NCBI GenBank assembly: GCA_963823495.1
Contig: CAWGLV010000001.1
Location: 1,798,001-1,862,000, forward strand
Direction of reading: 5' to 3'
Length of the DNA: 64,000 bases
Source: DATDAH01 sp963823495
GTDB lineage: Bacteria; Actinomycetota; Acidimicrobiia; Acidimicrobiales; DATDAH01
The notes under the pieces were generated by a model that saw nothing but the letters and a program-made list of their open reading frames with translations, was not told the DNA's origin and ran no database searches. The position numbers and the translations under genes are program-made. The number at the start of each line of letters is the position of its first letter. Positions within the stretch are counted from its first letter, which is position 1. Shown one piece after another: positions 1 through 7,616 of this stretch.

Positions 1-679
1 TGTCGGCGTGGTCCCCGCCCGTCACGTCCAGCAGATGGCCGACGTGGGCCGCCATCAGCTCGATGTTGCCCTCGGGGGAGCGGGGATCGACGGTCGCGGT
101 CCCGGCGATGAGCTCCTCGTTGATCCACGACAGCAGGTTCGGGTCGATGCGCCCGATGCCCATGTCACCGTCGCCGTTCACCGACGCGTTGTCCCAACTC
201 GAGATGGTCCAGGCCAGCGACTCGAGCAGCGCGGTCGGGACCCCGTACTCCTCGGCCAGGCGATCGAAGAGCGGGGCCTGTTGGGCCACGACGGGATCGG
301 CCACCAGCCGCTCGGGCCACTCGTGGCCGTCGACGGGGATCGGGGGGATCTCGAGGACCTCACCTGGCTCGAGGGAGTCCGAGAGCTCCATGCCGAGGGC
401 GTCGAGGAGGTCGTCCACCGGGATGCCGTGGAGGTCGGCGACCGCAGTCAGGGTGTCGCCGGTGCGCACGGTGTACCGCGACGGGGCGTTGCGATCCCTC
501 GGGGAGTCGCCGGAGCCGGTCTCGTGGGGGCGGAGGACGACGAGTGCGGCGATGGCCACCACGGTCGTGAGGGCCGCGGCTGCCAGCACGCGACCCGACG
601 GCCTGGCGCGTTGCGTCGGCGTCGGGACCACAGGAGGACGGAGCGGGCCCTGGCCGACCGACGGGGGAGTGTCGGTCAC
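1..679 (-). CDS. LysM / transglycosylase-like membrane protein (partial, runs off the window start)
   Basis: The 5' part of a gene reading out of the window; 226 codons are visible. A GTG start at 679 gives a short proline-rich cytoplasmic N-terminus, one membrane helix (about residues 31-49), a LysM peptidoglycan-binding module (about 69-112, YTVRTGDTL) and a domain that reads like a lytic transglycosylase (about 125-226, with ALLESLAW and a following GDMGIGRIDPN). The residue where soluble transglycosylases carry the catalytic Glu (W-x-E-S) is Ile at about 159, so it may bind but not cut murein. It is divergent from zur, with about 100 bp between them. Start choice is moderate: no clear ribosome binding site was seen. 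Confidence 0.75.
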   Translation of the reverse strand, partial: MTDTPPSVGQGPLRPPVVPTPTQRARPSGRVLAAAALTTVVAIAALVVLRPHETGSGDSPRDRNAPSRYTVRTGDTLTAVADLHGIPVDDLLDALGMELSDSLEPGEVLEIPPIPVDGHEWPERLVADPVVAQQAPLFDRLAEEYGVPTALLESLAWTISSWDNASVNGDGDMGIGRIDPNLLSWINEELIAGTATVDPRSPEGNIELMAAHVGHLLDVTGGDHAD

Positions 680-740
680 AGAGATGACCCCAGGATGGAG
701 TCGGTTCCCCCGAGTGTCAACGCGACCCACGACCGTCGGT

Positions 741-757
741 GGTTCTCGCTCATTCTC
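741..757 (+). promoter_or_regulatory. Candidate Zur half-sites in the zur / LysM intergenic region
   Basis: GGTTCTCG (741-748) and TCATTCTC (750-757) repeat the right halves of the two palindromes in front of znuA and znuC (see 2274 and 2308). They lie just upstream of the -10 of zur, where a repressor would give autoregulation. They are direct half-sites rather than a full palindrome, so this is weaker than the znu sites. Confidence 0.4.
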
Positions 758-768
758 ATAACAGCAGG

Positions 769-774
769 TAGGGT
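769..774 (+). promoter_or_regulatory. -10 element of zur (leaderless type)
   Basis: TAGGGT ends 8 nt before the ATG at 783, the spacing expected if transcription starts at or next to the start codon. There is no ribosome binding site in the gap. Confidence 0.5.
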
Positions 775-782
775 GGGAACCG

Positions 783-1220
783 ATGGGAACCGACCTCCAG
801 ACCTCGGTGGCCGATCGCCTGCGCGAGTGGGACCAGCGTTACACCAAGGGTCGACGGGCCCTCGTCGACGTGCTGGAGGCCGCGACCCGGCCACTCACGA
901 TCCAGGAGATCCTCGGCCGCGACAAGGCCCTGGCCCAGAGCTCGGCCTACCGCAACCTGGTGATCCTGGAACAGGCCGGGGTGGTGCACCGGGTGCTGAG
1001 CACCGACGACTTCGCCCGCTTCGAGCTGGCCGAGGACCTGACCGACCACCATCACCACCACCTGATCTGTTCCCAGTGCGGCCAGGTCGCCGACTTCACC
1101 GTCGCCCCCGAGGTCGAGGAGGCCCTCGGCCTCGCCCTCGGGCGGGCCGCCGCCGCCGCCGGCTTCCTCGCCCACGACCACCGGCTCGACCTCATCGGGC
1201 AGTGCCGCCGGTGCGCCTAG
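783..1220 (+). CDS. zur: Fur-family zinc uptake regulator
   Basis: A 145-residue Fur-family repressor. It has an N-terminal winged helix (QSSAYRNLVILEQAG recognition region), then the metal/dimerisation domain with a histidine run at 89-93 followed by CSQC (Cys96, Cys99) and a C-terminal CRRC (Cys141, Cys144), the two CxxC pairs of the structural zinc site. The zinc importer genes lie immediately downstream and the palindromes in front of them match half-sites here, so Zur is preferred over an iron-sensing Fur; that specificity is inferred from context. Length is normal for the family. Confidence 0.88.
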   Translation: MGTDLQTSVADRLREWDQRYTKGRRALVDVLEAATRPLTIQEILGRDKALAQSSAYRNLVILEQAGVVHRVLSTDDFARFELAEDLTDHHHHHLICSQCGQVADFTVAPEVEEALGLALGRAAAAAGFLAHDHRLDLIGQCRRCA

Positions 1221-1257
1221 GGCCGCGGGCCCGGTAGGTCGATCCCCCGCCGACCGG

Positions 1258-1263
1258 TACCCT
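1258..1263 (+). promoter_or_regulatory. -10 element of the bL37 gene (leaderless type)
   Basis: TACCCT ends 7 nt before the ATG at 1271, so this very short gene has its own promoter. Confidence 0.45.
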
Positions 1264-1270
1264 GCCGGTC

Positions 1271-1360
1271 ATGTCGAAGCGCACCCAGAAGCGACGCCTG
1301 CGCGCCCGCCGCAAGAAGGCGAATCACGGCCGCAAGCCCAACGCCGGTCGCAAGCGCTAG
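1271..1360 (+). CDS. Large ribosomal subunit protein bL37 (29 residues)
   Basis: A 29-codon gene with almost only basic residues: it begins MSKRTQKRR, then RRKKANHGRKPN, and ends in GRKR. This matches the pattern of actinobacterial bL37 (the roughly 24-residue mycobacterial protein with KANHGKRPN), a 50S component known from mycobacterial ribosome structures. It lies between zur and the znu genes with its own -10 element, and a short hairpin (TCAGC/GCTGA) follows the stop. Small gene callers usually miss it. Identification rests on the ANHGRKPN motif and composition. Confidence 0.82.
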   Translation: MSKRTQKRRLRARRKKANHGRKPNAGRKR

Positions 1361-1380
1361 TCAGCCTTCGGCTGCTGAAC
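1361..1380 (+). terminator. Short hairpin after bL37
   Basis: TCAGC at 1361 pairs with GCTGA at about 1374-1378 directly after the stop codon. It has no T-tract, so it is a weak terminator candidate. The remaining bases up to 1495 hold nothing I recognise. Confidence 0.3.
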
Positions 1381-1495
1381 GGCTCGGTCGCCCAACGGGC
1401 GGCTGGCTGCTGGGCCACGGCGGTTTCGACGGCGGGGGCCGGAGGCTCGCCGGGGCCCGCGATCCCGACCCCCCGGTGCACGCCGGCCGCCCGGG

Positions 1496-2302
1496 TCAGT
1501 TGGGGTGGTGGTGGGTGGAATCGTCGAGGAGCAGGGCCTGCTCGCCGAAGCGGAAGACCATCGGGCCGTAGGCGGCGGACAGGTTGGTCTCGGTCAGCAC
1601 CGCCCGTGGTGTCCCCTCGGCCACGACGCGCCCGGCCAGCAGGAGCAGGTGGTCCGCGGCGGCGGCGTCGGCCAGGCTGTGGGTGCTGGCCACCACGGTG
1701 TGGCCCGCCGCCCGTTCCTGGTCGATGACGGCCACGATGCGCTCCTGGGACGGCAGGTCCAGGCCGGTCAGGGGTTCGTCGAGCAGCAACAGGGGTGCGT
1801 CCTGGGCCAGCGCCTGGGCCACCAGCACCCGTTGGCGTTCGCCACCGGAGAGCGAGCCGAGTTGGCGCCCGGCGAGATGGCCCACATCGAGGCGGGCCAT
1901 CGCCTCGGCCACCGCTGATCGGTCCCCCGCGGTCAGTCGCCGCCAGGGCCCACGCCGGGCATAGCAGCCCATCGTCACGACCTCGATCGCGGAGATGGGC
2001 AGGTGCCGGTTGGCGTGGAGGTGTTGGGGGACGTAGGCGATCTCGTCGCGACCGACCCCGATGCGCCCCTGCACCCGGAGGACCCCCTCCCTCGGCGGAT
2101 GCAGCCCGGCGATGGCATGGAGCAGCGTGGACTTGCCCGAGCCGTTGGGGCCGATGAGGGCCGTGGTCCGCCTCGCGGGAACCGTGAAGGTGGCGTTCCG
2201 GAGTGCGACCTTCTGGCCGTGGGCCAGGCTGAGGCCGACCGCGTCGACCGCCGCGCCGCCGGTCGCTTGTGAACGGGAATGGTTCTCGGTAGAGTCGGCC
2301 AT
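1496..2302 (-). CDS. znuC: Zinc ABC transporter ATP-binding protein
   Basis: A 268-residue ABC ATPase. Walker A is GPNGSGKST, the signature is LSGGERQRV, Walker B is LLLLDEPLTGLD, followed by the switch histidine (STHSLAD). The ATG at 2302 is the only canonical start ahead of the ATPase fold. It abuts the GTG of znuA at 2303 on the other strand, so no base lies between the two divergent start codons. The importer is therefore split: the ATPase on the minus strand, binding protein and permease on the plus strand. A Zur-type palindrome (2274-2288) lies inside its first codons. Confidence 0.88.
   Translation of the reverse strand: MADSTENHSRSQATGGAAVDAVGLSLAHGQKVALRNATFTVPARRTTALIGPNGSGKSTLLHAIAGLHPPREGVLRVQGRIGVGRDEIAYVPQHLHANRHLPISAIEVVTMGCYARRGPWRRLTAGDRSAVAEAMARLDVGHLAGRQLGSLSGGERQRVLVAQALAQDAPLLLLDEPLTGLDLPSQERIVAVIDQERAAGHTVVASTHSLADAAAADHLLLLAGRVVAEGTPRAVLTETNLSAAYGPMVFRFGEQALLLDDSTHHHPN
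2274..2288. promoter_or_regulatory. Zur operator candidate 1
   Basis: CGGGAATGGTTCTCG, a 15-bp near-palindrome (CG-GAA / TTC-CG). The 13 bases TGTGAACGGGAAT that lead into it are repeated 34 bp downstream in front of operator 2, so two sites sit about three helical turns apart on the same face. It lies inside the 5' coding part of znuC. Confidence 0.6.
2290..2295 (+). promoter_or_regulatory. -10 element of znuA (leaderless type)
   Basis: TAGAGT lies between the two operators and ends 7 nt before the GTG at 2303. This favours GTG 2303 over the upstream in-frame ATG at 2279, which would lie upstream of the transcript. Confidence 0.5.
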
Positions 2303-3250
2303 GTGAACGGGAATCATTCTCGCCCCAGACGACCCGGTCCGCAACCCGCCCGTCTGCGGGTCACGGTGGCGCTCGTGGCCCTCCTCGTGCCCTCGGCGGT
2401 CGGTTGCGGTGGCGGGGGGTCCTCCGCCGACGGCCCCCTGGTCGTGGCCACCCACAGCCTGCTGGGCGATCTCGTGGCCAACGTGGCCGGGGACGAGGCG
2501 GCGGTCGAGGTCCTGATGGCGCCCGGCACCGATCCCCACGAGTTCGAGCCGTCGGCGGCCCAGGTGGCCATGCTCAACGAGGCCGACCTCGTGGTGGCCA
2601 ACGGGCTGGGCTTCGAGACCGGCCTGACCGATGCGCTGGCGTCCGCCCCCGACGACGGTGTCCCCGTGCTCGAGTTGGGCGAGTCCCTCGATCCCCTCCC
2701 GTTCGCACCCGGCGAGGGCGAGGACCCCCACTGGTTCACCGATCCCCTGCGGATGGCCCGGGCCGCCGAGCTGGTCGCGGTCGCCATGGCGGACGTGGCG
2801 GGAGTCGATCGGTCGGTCGTGGCCGACCGAGCGGGGGCCCACGCCTCCGCTCTCCGCGACGCGGATGCCGAGATCACCGACGACCTCACCGCGGTCCCCG
2901 ACGACCGTCGGCGCCTCGTCACCAACCACGAGGTCTTCGCCTACTTCGCCGACCGCTACGGCTTCGAGGTGGTGGGGACGGTCATCCCGACCGGGTCGAC
3001 GCTGGCCGAGCCCTCCTCGGCCGAGCTCGCCGACCTCGTGGCGGTGATCGAGGCCACCGGCGTGTCGGCCATCTTCGCCGACACCTCCTCCTCGACCGAT
3101 CTGGCCGACGTGCTGGCCGCGGAGGTCGGCGACGACATCGAGGTCGTCGAGCTGTTCTCGGAGTCCTTGGGCGGGGAGGGCTCGGGGGCCGAGACCTACC
3201 TCGAGATGATCCACACCAACGCCGACCGGATCGTGGGTGCCCTGGCCTGA
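2303..3250 (+). CDS. znuA: Zinc ABC transporter substrate-binding lipoprotein
   Basis: About 315 residues from GTG 2303. An arginine-rich n-region, hydrophobic core and lipobox-like LVPSAVGC give a lipoprotein signal. The mature part has ZnuA/cluster-9 features: ATHSLLGDLVANVAG, the first ligand region TDPHEFEPSAAQ, DPHWFTDP, TNHEVFAYFADRYGF and a C-terminal FADTSSSTDLADVLA. It delivers Zn2+ (or Mn2+) to ZnuB. The start is set at GTG 2303 from the -10 at 2290; the ATG at 2279 would overlap znuC. It is followed by znuB after 30 nt. Confidence 0.88.
   Translation: MNGNHSRPRRPGPQPARLRVTVALVALLVPSAVGCGGGGSSADGPLVVATHSLLGDLVANVAGDEAAVEVLMAPGTDPHEFEPSAAQVAMLNEADLVVANGLGFETGLTDALASAPDDGVPVLELGESLDPLPFAPGEGEDPHWFTDPLRMARAAELVAVAMADVAGVDRSVVADRAGAHASALRDADAEITDDLTAVPDDRRRLVTNHEVFAYFADRYGFEVVGTVIPTGSTLAEPSSAELADLVAVIEATGVSAIFADTSSSTDLADVLAAEVGDDIEVVELFSESLGGEGSGAETYLEMIHTNADRIVGALA
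2308..2322. promoter_or_regulatory. Zur operator candidate 2
   Basis: CGGGAATCATTCTCG, a 15-bp palindrome with one mismatched pair, the better of the two sites. It lies within the first codons of znuA and just upstream of the znuC start on the opposite strand, so one bound dimer could block both promoters. Confidence 0.65.
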
Positions 3251-3280
3251 GGGCGGGGGCGACGAGGTTCACTGCCGACG

Positions 3281-4126
3281 ATGGACTGGCTGACCGAACC
3301 GTTCGGGTTCGCGTTCATGCAGCGGGCGCTGGTCGCCGGCCTGCTGGCGGTGGCGATGACCTCGACCATCGGCACCTGGGTGGTCATCCGGGGCATGACG
3401 TTCGCGGGCGACGCGTTGGCCCACGGCGTCCTGCCCGGCATCGCCGTCGCCGTCCTGATCGGGGTCGACCCGAGCATCGGGGCCTTCGTCGCCGCCCTGG
3501 TGATGGTGGCGTTGATCAGCCTGGTGAACCGGCAGTCCGGGCTGAGCGAGGACACCGGCATCGGTCTGCTGTTCGTCGGCATGTTGGCGCTCGGCGTGGT
3601 CGTCATCTCCCGCTCGGAGGGTTTCGCCGGCGACCTGACGTCCTTCCTGTTCGGCGACCCGCTCGGGGTGACCGCGGGCGACCTGCGGTTCCAGGCCGCC
3701 GCCCTGGCCGTGGTGCTCGCCGCGGTGGTCGCTCTGTACCGCCCGATGCTCGTGCTGTCCTTCAACGACACCAAGGCCGGGCTGCTCGGGCTGCGGCCCG
3801 GCCTGACCCACCTGGCGATGATGGTCCTGGTCGGGCTCGCGGTGGTCGCCTCGTTCCAGGCCGTCGGGACGCTCATGACCTTCGGCCTGCTGGTGGCGCC
3901 GCCGGCCACGGCCGTCCTGCTGGCTCGACGGGTCTGGCTGGTCATGGTCGTCGCCGTGCTGCTGGGGTGGGGGGCCGTGGTGGCGGGACTGCTCGTCTCG
4001 TACCACCACGACACCGCCGCGGGTGCGACCATGAGCGGCTTGGCGGTGGCCGGCTTCTTCGTCGTGCTCGCCGCCCGCGAGGTCGCCCAGCGACTCGCCC
4101 GCCGCCGCTCGCCGGCCTCGGCCTGA
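3281..4126 (+). CDS. znuB: Zinc ABC transporter permease
   Basis: A 281-residue polytopic membrane protein of the ABC-3 family. About eight hydrophobic segments are visible, with the family motif GDALAHGVLPG near residue 47 and ALGVVVISRSEGFAGDL in the middle. It follows znuA closely and completes the ZnuABC importer with the divergent znuC. A strong inverted repeat follows the stop. Confidence 0.88.
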   Translation: MDWLTEPFGFAFMQRALVAGLLAVAMTSTIGTWVVIRGMTFAGDALAHGVLPGIAVAVLIGVDPSIGAFVAALVMVALISLVNRQSGLSEDTGIGLLFVGMLALGVVVISRSEGFAGDLTSFLFGDPLGVTAGDLRFQAAALAVVLAAVVALYRPMLVLSFNDTKAGLLGLRPGLTHLAMMVLVGLAVVASFQAVGTLMTFGLLVAPPATAVLLARRVWLVMVVAVLLGWGAVVAGLLVSYHHDTAAGATMSGLAVAGFFVVLAAREVAQRLARRRSPASA

Positions 4127-4138
4127 CGGTCCCGTTCC

Positions 4139-4178
4139 GGCCCCGGATTCGGTTGCCCCACCCGCCGGATCAGGGGCC
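4139..4178. terminator. Inverted repeat between convergent znuB and the PHP gene
   Basis: GGCCCCGGATTCGG (4139-4152) pairs with CCGGATCAGGGGCC (4165-4178) with two mismatches and a 12-nt loop. It lies between two converging genes and probably ends both transcripts. Confidence 0.55.
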
Positions 4179-4189
4179 AGGAGGCGGTG

Positions 4190-5227
4190 TCAGGCGGTGG
4201 GGTGGGCGGCGGTCCAGGCCACGAGGTCGTCGGCGCTCATCGTGTTGACCACATCGTCGGCCTCGACGCCGAGGCGGGCGGCCTTGTCGCACCCGTAGGC
4301 CTGCCACTCGAGCTGGCCAGGGGCGTGGGCGTCGGTGTCGATGGCGACCTTGCAGCCCCATTCCAGGGCGTTGGCCAGCATCTCCTCGGGCGGGTCCTGG
4401 CGCTCGGGCCGGCAGTTGACCTCCACCGCCGTTTCGAAGCGGGCGCAGGCCGCGAAGACGATGTCCTCGTCGAAGTCCGAGCCGGCGCGGCCGCGGCCGG
4501 CGACCTTGCGGTTCGTGCAGTGGCCGAGGATGTCGACGTGGGGGCTGGCCACCGCCATCACCAACCGCTCGGTCATCTGCCGGCGGGGCAGCCGGAACTT
4601 GGAGTGCACGCTGGCCACCACGACGTCGAGGCGTTCGAGGAGGTCCTCGGCCTGGTCCAGGCCGCCGTCCTCGAAGATGTCGACCTCGATGCCGGTGAGG
4701 ATCCGGAACGGGGCCAGGTCGGCGTTGAGGGCGTCGATCTCCTCGAGCTGGGCCAGGAGCCGATCACGATCGAGGCCGTGGGCGATGGTGAGGCGGGGGG
4801 AGTGGTCGGTCATGACCAGGTACTCGTGGCCGAGACCCATGGCGGCCCGGGCCATGACGGCGATGGGTGCTCCACCGTCGGACCAGGTCGAGTGGGAATG
4901 GCAGTCGCCCCGGAGGGCGGACCGCAGGTCGGCCCCCTCGCCCGGGTCGAGAGGGGACGTGTCCAGTTCGGCGAGGTAGGCCGGCGGGTCGCCGCGGAAG
5001 GCCTCGGTGATGACCGCCGCGGTCTTCTCGCCGATGTGCTCGAGGTCGGTGAGGGTCCCGGTGGCGACCCGGCGCGCGAGCTCGTCGTCGGACAGCGTGC
5101 CGACGACCTCGGCGGCACGGAGGAAGGCCCGGACCCGGTACGGCGGGGCCAGCTCGCGGTCGAGGAGGTAGGTGATCTGTCCGAATGCCTCGTCGACCGC
5201 CGCTCGCCCCGACTTCTCACTGGCCAC
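4190..5227 (-). CDS. PHP-domain phosphoesterase with helix-hairpin-helix (PolX C-terminal type)
   Basis: 345 residues. The N-terminal helix-hairpin-helix region (about 15-75, YRVRAFLRAAEVVG and LEHIGEKTAAVITEAF) resembles that of family X polymerases. It is followed by a PHP metal-hydrolase domain: GDCHSHSTWSDGG, MTDHSPRL, TGIEVDIFEDG, ASVHSKF, DILGHCTNR and a final DTDAHAPGQ. The nucleotidyltransferase palm of PolX is absent, so it is probably a stand-alone nuclease or phosphoesterase, possibly in base-excision repair. The GTG at 5227 is supported by a -10 element 7 nt upstream. Confidence 0.8.
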   Translation of the reverse strand: MASEKSGRAAVDEAFGQITYLLDRELAPPYRVRAFLRAAEVVGTLSDDELARRVATGTLTDLEHIGEKTAAVITEAFRGDPPAYLAELDTSPLDPGEGADLRSALRGDCHSHSTWSDGGAPIAVMARAAMGLGHEYLVMTDHSPRLTIAHGLDRDRLLAQLEEIDALNADLAPFRILTGIEVDIFEDGGLDQAEDLLERLDVVVASVHSKFRLPRRQMTERLVMAVASPHVDILGHCTNRKVAGRGRAGSDFDEDIVFAACARFETAVEVNCRPERQDPPEEMLANALEWGCKVAIDTDAHAPGQLEWQAYGCDKAARLGVEADDVVNTMSADDLVAWTAAHPTA

Positions 5228-5234
5228 GGCCCCG

Positions 5235-5263
5235 AGGCTAGGAGGTGGGGGCGGCCGTAGCCT
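5235..5263. promoter_or_regulatory. Back-to-back leaderless promoters for the PHP gene and ychF
   Basis: On the minus strand TAGCCT (5240-5235) ends 7 nt before the GTG at 5227. On the plus strand TAGCCT (5258-5263) ends 8 nt before the ATG at 5272. The same hexamer serves both divergent genes and fixes both starts. Confidence 0.6.
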
Positions 5264-5271
5264 TCGGCGGG

Positions 5272-6348
5272 ATGGAGCGCTTCGGGTTCGTCGGTCTCCC
5301 CAATGCGGGCAAGTCCTCGCTCTACAACGCGCTCTCGGGCGGCTCGGCCCTGGCTGCCCCGTACGCCTTCGCCACCACCGATGCCAACGTCGGCGTGGCC
5401 AAGGTGCCGGATCACCGGCTGGAGGCCCTGGCCGAGATGAGCGCCTCCAAGAACGTGGTGCCCGCGGCGGTGCAGTTCGTCGACATCGGCGGGCTCGTGG
5501 AGGGGGCGAGCAAGGGTGAGGGCCTCGGCAACAAGTTCCTGGCCGGGATCCGGGAGGCCGACGCCATCGTCTACGTCCTCCGGGCCTTTGACGACCCCGA
5601 CGTCCCGGGCCCCGTCGACCCACTCGAGCACCTCCGGGTCCTGGAGATCGAGTTGACCCTGGCCGACCTCGATTCGGTCGAGTCCCAGATCCAGAAGCGG
5701 CGCAAGGCCCTGAAGGGCGACCAGAGCCTGGCCGGCGAGGTCGCCGCCCTCGAAGCCGCGTTGGCCGTGCTGAGCGACGGCACGCCGATCTACCGCAGCG
5801 ATCTGAGCGCCGAGCACCGGGCCGCCCTGCGGCCGTGGTTCCTGCTGACCAACAAGCCCGTCATGGCGCTGGTCAACCTCGACGAGGACCAGATCGCCGA
5901 TCCTGACCCCGTGCTGGACCCCGTGCGCGAGGAGCTGGGCGGGGTGGCCGAGGTCATCGGGGTGTGTGTGCAGCTCGAGGCCGAGGCCGCCCAACTCGAC
6001 GCGGAGGAGCGGGCCGACCTGCTCGACGCCTACGGGCTCGGCGAGGGTGCCCTGGCCCGCTTCGTGCGGGCCGCCTACCACCTCCTCGGGCTCCGCACCT
6101 TCCTCACCACCGGCGAGAAGGAGAGCCGGGCGTGGACCTTCCGGGCCGGAGCCAAGGCCCCCGAATGTGCCGGGGTGATCCACACCGACTTCGAGCGCGG
6201 GTTCATCCGAGCCGAGACCATCGACTGGCAGGAGCTGCTGGACATCGGGTCGTGGTCGAAGGCCCGGGACGTGGGCAAGCTCCGCATCGAGGGCAAGGAC
6301 TACGAGGTCCGCGACGGCGACGTCCTCGAGTTCCGCTTCAACGTGTAG
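5272..6348 (+). CDS. ychF: YchF/Obg-like ribosome-associated ATPase
   Basis: 358 residues. The N-terminal P-loop domain has GLPNAGKSSL at residues 6-15 and DIGGLVEGASKGEGLGNKFL (G3 and the YchF-specific extension). The NLDE tetrapeptide replaces the NKxD of true GTPases, which is why family members use ATP. A central coiled coil precedes a C-terminal TGS domain (TFRAGAKAPECAGVIHTDFERGF). The ATG at 5272 is chosen because the fold starts there and the -10 is 8 nt upstream; an in-frame ATG at 5245 is less likely. Confidence 0.92.
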   Translation: MERFGFVGLPNAGKSSLYNALSGGSALAAPYAFATTDANVGVAKVPDHRLEALAEMSASKNVVPAAVQFVDIGGLVEGASKGEGLGNKFLAGIREADAIVYVLRAFDDPDVPGPVDPLEHLRVLEIELTLADLDSVESQIQKRRKALKGDQSLAGEVAALEAALAVLSDGTPIYRSDLSAEHRAALRPWFLLTNKPVMALVNLDEDQIADPDPVLDPVREELGGVAEVIGVCVQLEAEAAQLDAEERADLLDAYGLGEGALARFVRAAYHLLGLRTFLTTGEKESRAWTFRAGAKAPECAGVIHTDFERGFIRAETIDWQELLDIGSWSKARDVGKLRIEGKDYEVRDGDVLEFRFNV

Positions 6349-6357
6349 ACCAGAACC

Positions 6358-6687
6358 GTGCCCTGGCTGCTGCGGGATGACGAGGTGCTGGCCACGCTGG
6401 AGGTGGCCGAGGAGCGGCGCTCACGTCGTCGGGGCCTGCTCGGGCGCGACGGCATCGAGGGGGCGCTGCTGCTGCGCCCGGCCCGGGCGGTGCACACCGT
6501 GGGGATGCGGTTCGCGATCGACGTGGCCTTCTGTGACGCCGACCTCCGCGTCGTGCGCACGGTGACGATGCCCCGCAACCGGGTGGGGCGTCCCTGCCTG
6601 AAGGCCCGCTGTGTCCTCGAGGCCGAGGCGGGGACCTTCGCCCACTGGGAGCTGCGCACCGGTGACCAGCTCGAGGTCGAGGCGTGA
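6358..6687 (+). CDS. DUF192 family protein
   Basis: 109 residues, beginning GTG nine bases after the ychF stop. It carries the DUF192 pattern RRGLLGRDGIEGALLL...VHTVGMRFAIDVAFCD, a small beta-rich domain of unknown biochemical role. It lacks the signal peptide many relatives have, so a cytoplasmic location is likely. Probably co-transcribed with ychF and rsmI. Confidence 0.8.
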   Translation: MPWLLRDDEVLATLEVAEERRSRRRGLLGRDGIEGALLLRPARAVHTVGMRFAIDVAFCDADLRVVRTVTMPRNRVGRPCLKARCVLEAEAGTFAHWELRTGDQLEVEA

Positions 6688-6736
6688 CCGCACTTGCGGT
6701 GGCGCGGGACCGGGGACGGGACGGGGGAGACCGAGC

Positions 6737-7570
6737 GTGACCGTCCCCGCCCTGGTCCTGGTCGGCACCCCCATCGGGAACCTCGGGGACCTGTCGCCCC
6801 GGGCGGTGGAGGAGCTGGCCCAGGCCGACGTGGTGGCCTGCGAGGACAGCCGGCGAACCGGCCGCCTGCTCCAGCACGCCGGCGTGCGGGCCCGGGAGCT
6901 GTTGGTCGTCAACGACCACAACGAGGCCCAACGGGTCGGCGAGGTGCTGGACCGCCTGGCCCGGGGCCAACGGGTGGCCGTGGTCACCGACGCCGGGATG
7001 CCCGGCATCAGCGATCCCGGCGAACGACTCGTGCGGGCGGCATCCCGAGACGGGTTCCGGGTCGAGGTCGTCCCCGGCCCGTCGGCCGCGGTGGCCGCCC
7101 TCGTGGCCTCCGGCCTGCCGACCGCCCGCTTCGTGTTCGAGGGCTTCCTGTCCCGCAAGGGGGGAGCTCGCCGCCAACGCCTGGCCGAGCTGGTCGACGA
7201 GCAGCGGACCCTGGTCTTCTACGAGGCCCCTCACCGCGTCGCCGCCACCCTCGCCGACCTGGCGGCCGTGCTCGGGTCGTGGCGCCGGGTAGCGGTGGCC
7301 CGGGAGCTCACCAAGCTCCACGAGGAGGTGTGGCGCGGCCCCCTCCACGAGGCCGTCGCGTGGGCCGAGGCGACACCCCCACGCGGGGAGATCGCCCTGG
7401 TCGTCCAAGGGGCGCTGCCCGCGGGACCGGCCGAGGCGGCCGCGGTGGAGGCGGCGGTGCAGGCCCGACTCGATGCCGGCGACAGCGCCCGGGACGCCGC
7501 GACGGCCGTCGCCGCCGAGCTGGGTGTGCCGAAGCGACAGGCCTACGACGTGGCCAACCGCCTCAGCTGA
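6737..7570 (+). CDS. rsmI: 16S rRNA (cytidine(1402)-2'-O)-methyltransferase
   Basis: 277 residues from GTG 6737. Tetrapyrrole-methylase fold: VLVGTPIGNLGDLSPRA at the N-terminus, CEDSRRTGRLL, VTDAGMPGISDPG, VPGPSAAVAALVASGL and FEGFLSRKGGAR, all RsmI hallmarks. It uses SAM to methylate the ribose of C1402 in the decoding centre of 16S rRNA. Another GTG-initiated frame extends upstream, but homology begins at residue 2 from 6737. It sits before metG, as in other actinobacteria. Confidence 0.9.
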   Translation: MTVPALVLVGTPIGNLGDLSPRAVEELAQADVVACEDSRRTGRLLQHAGVRARELLVVNDHNEAQRVGEVLDRLARGQRVAVVTDAGMPGISDPGERLVRAASRDGFRVEVVPGPSAAVAALVASGLPTARFVFEGFLSRKGGARRQRLAELVDEQRTLVFYEAPHRVAATLADLAAVLGSWRRVAVARELTKLHEEVWRGPLHEAVAWAEATPPRGEIALVVQGALPAGPAEAAAVEAAVQARLDAGDSARDAATAVAAELGVPKRQAYDVANRLS

Positions 7571-7616
7571 GCGGGGTTCACCGGTTCCTGTCAGACCCCT
7601 TCTGCATGATGGGGCC

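Noticed and set aside
1089..1160. Riboswitch or attenuator within zur
   Set aside because: The GC-rich self-complementarity is within coding sequence and expected from codon bias.
1795..2272. Plus-strand open frames opposite znuC
   Set aside because: Arg/Pro/Gly-rich shadows without start signals; znuC on the minus strand has all ABC motifs.
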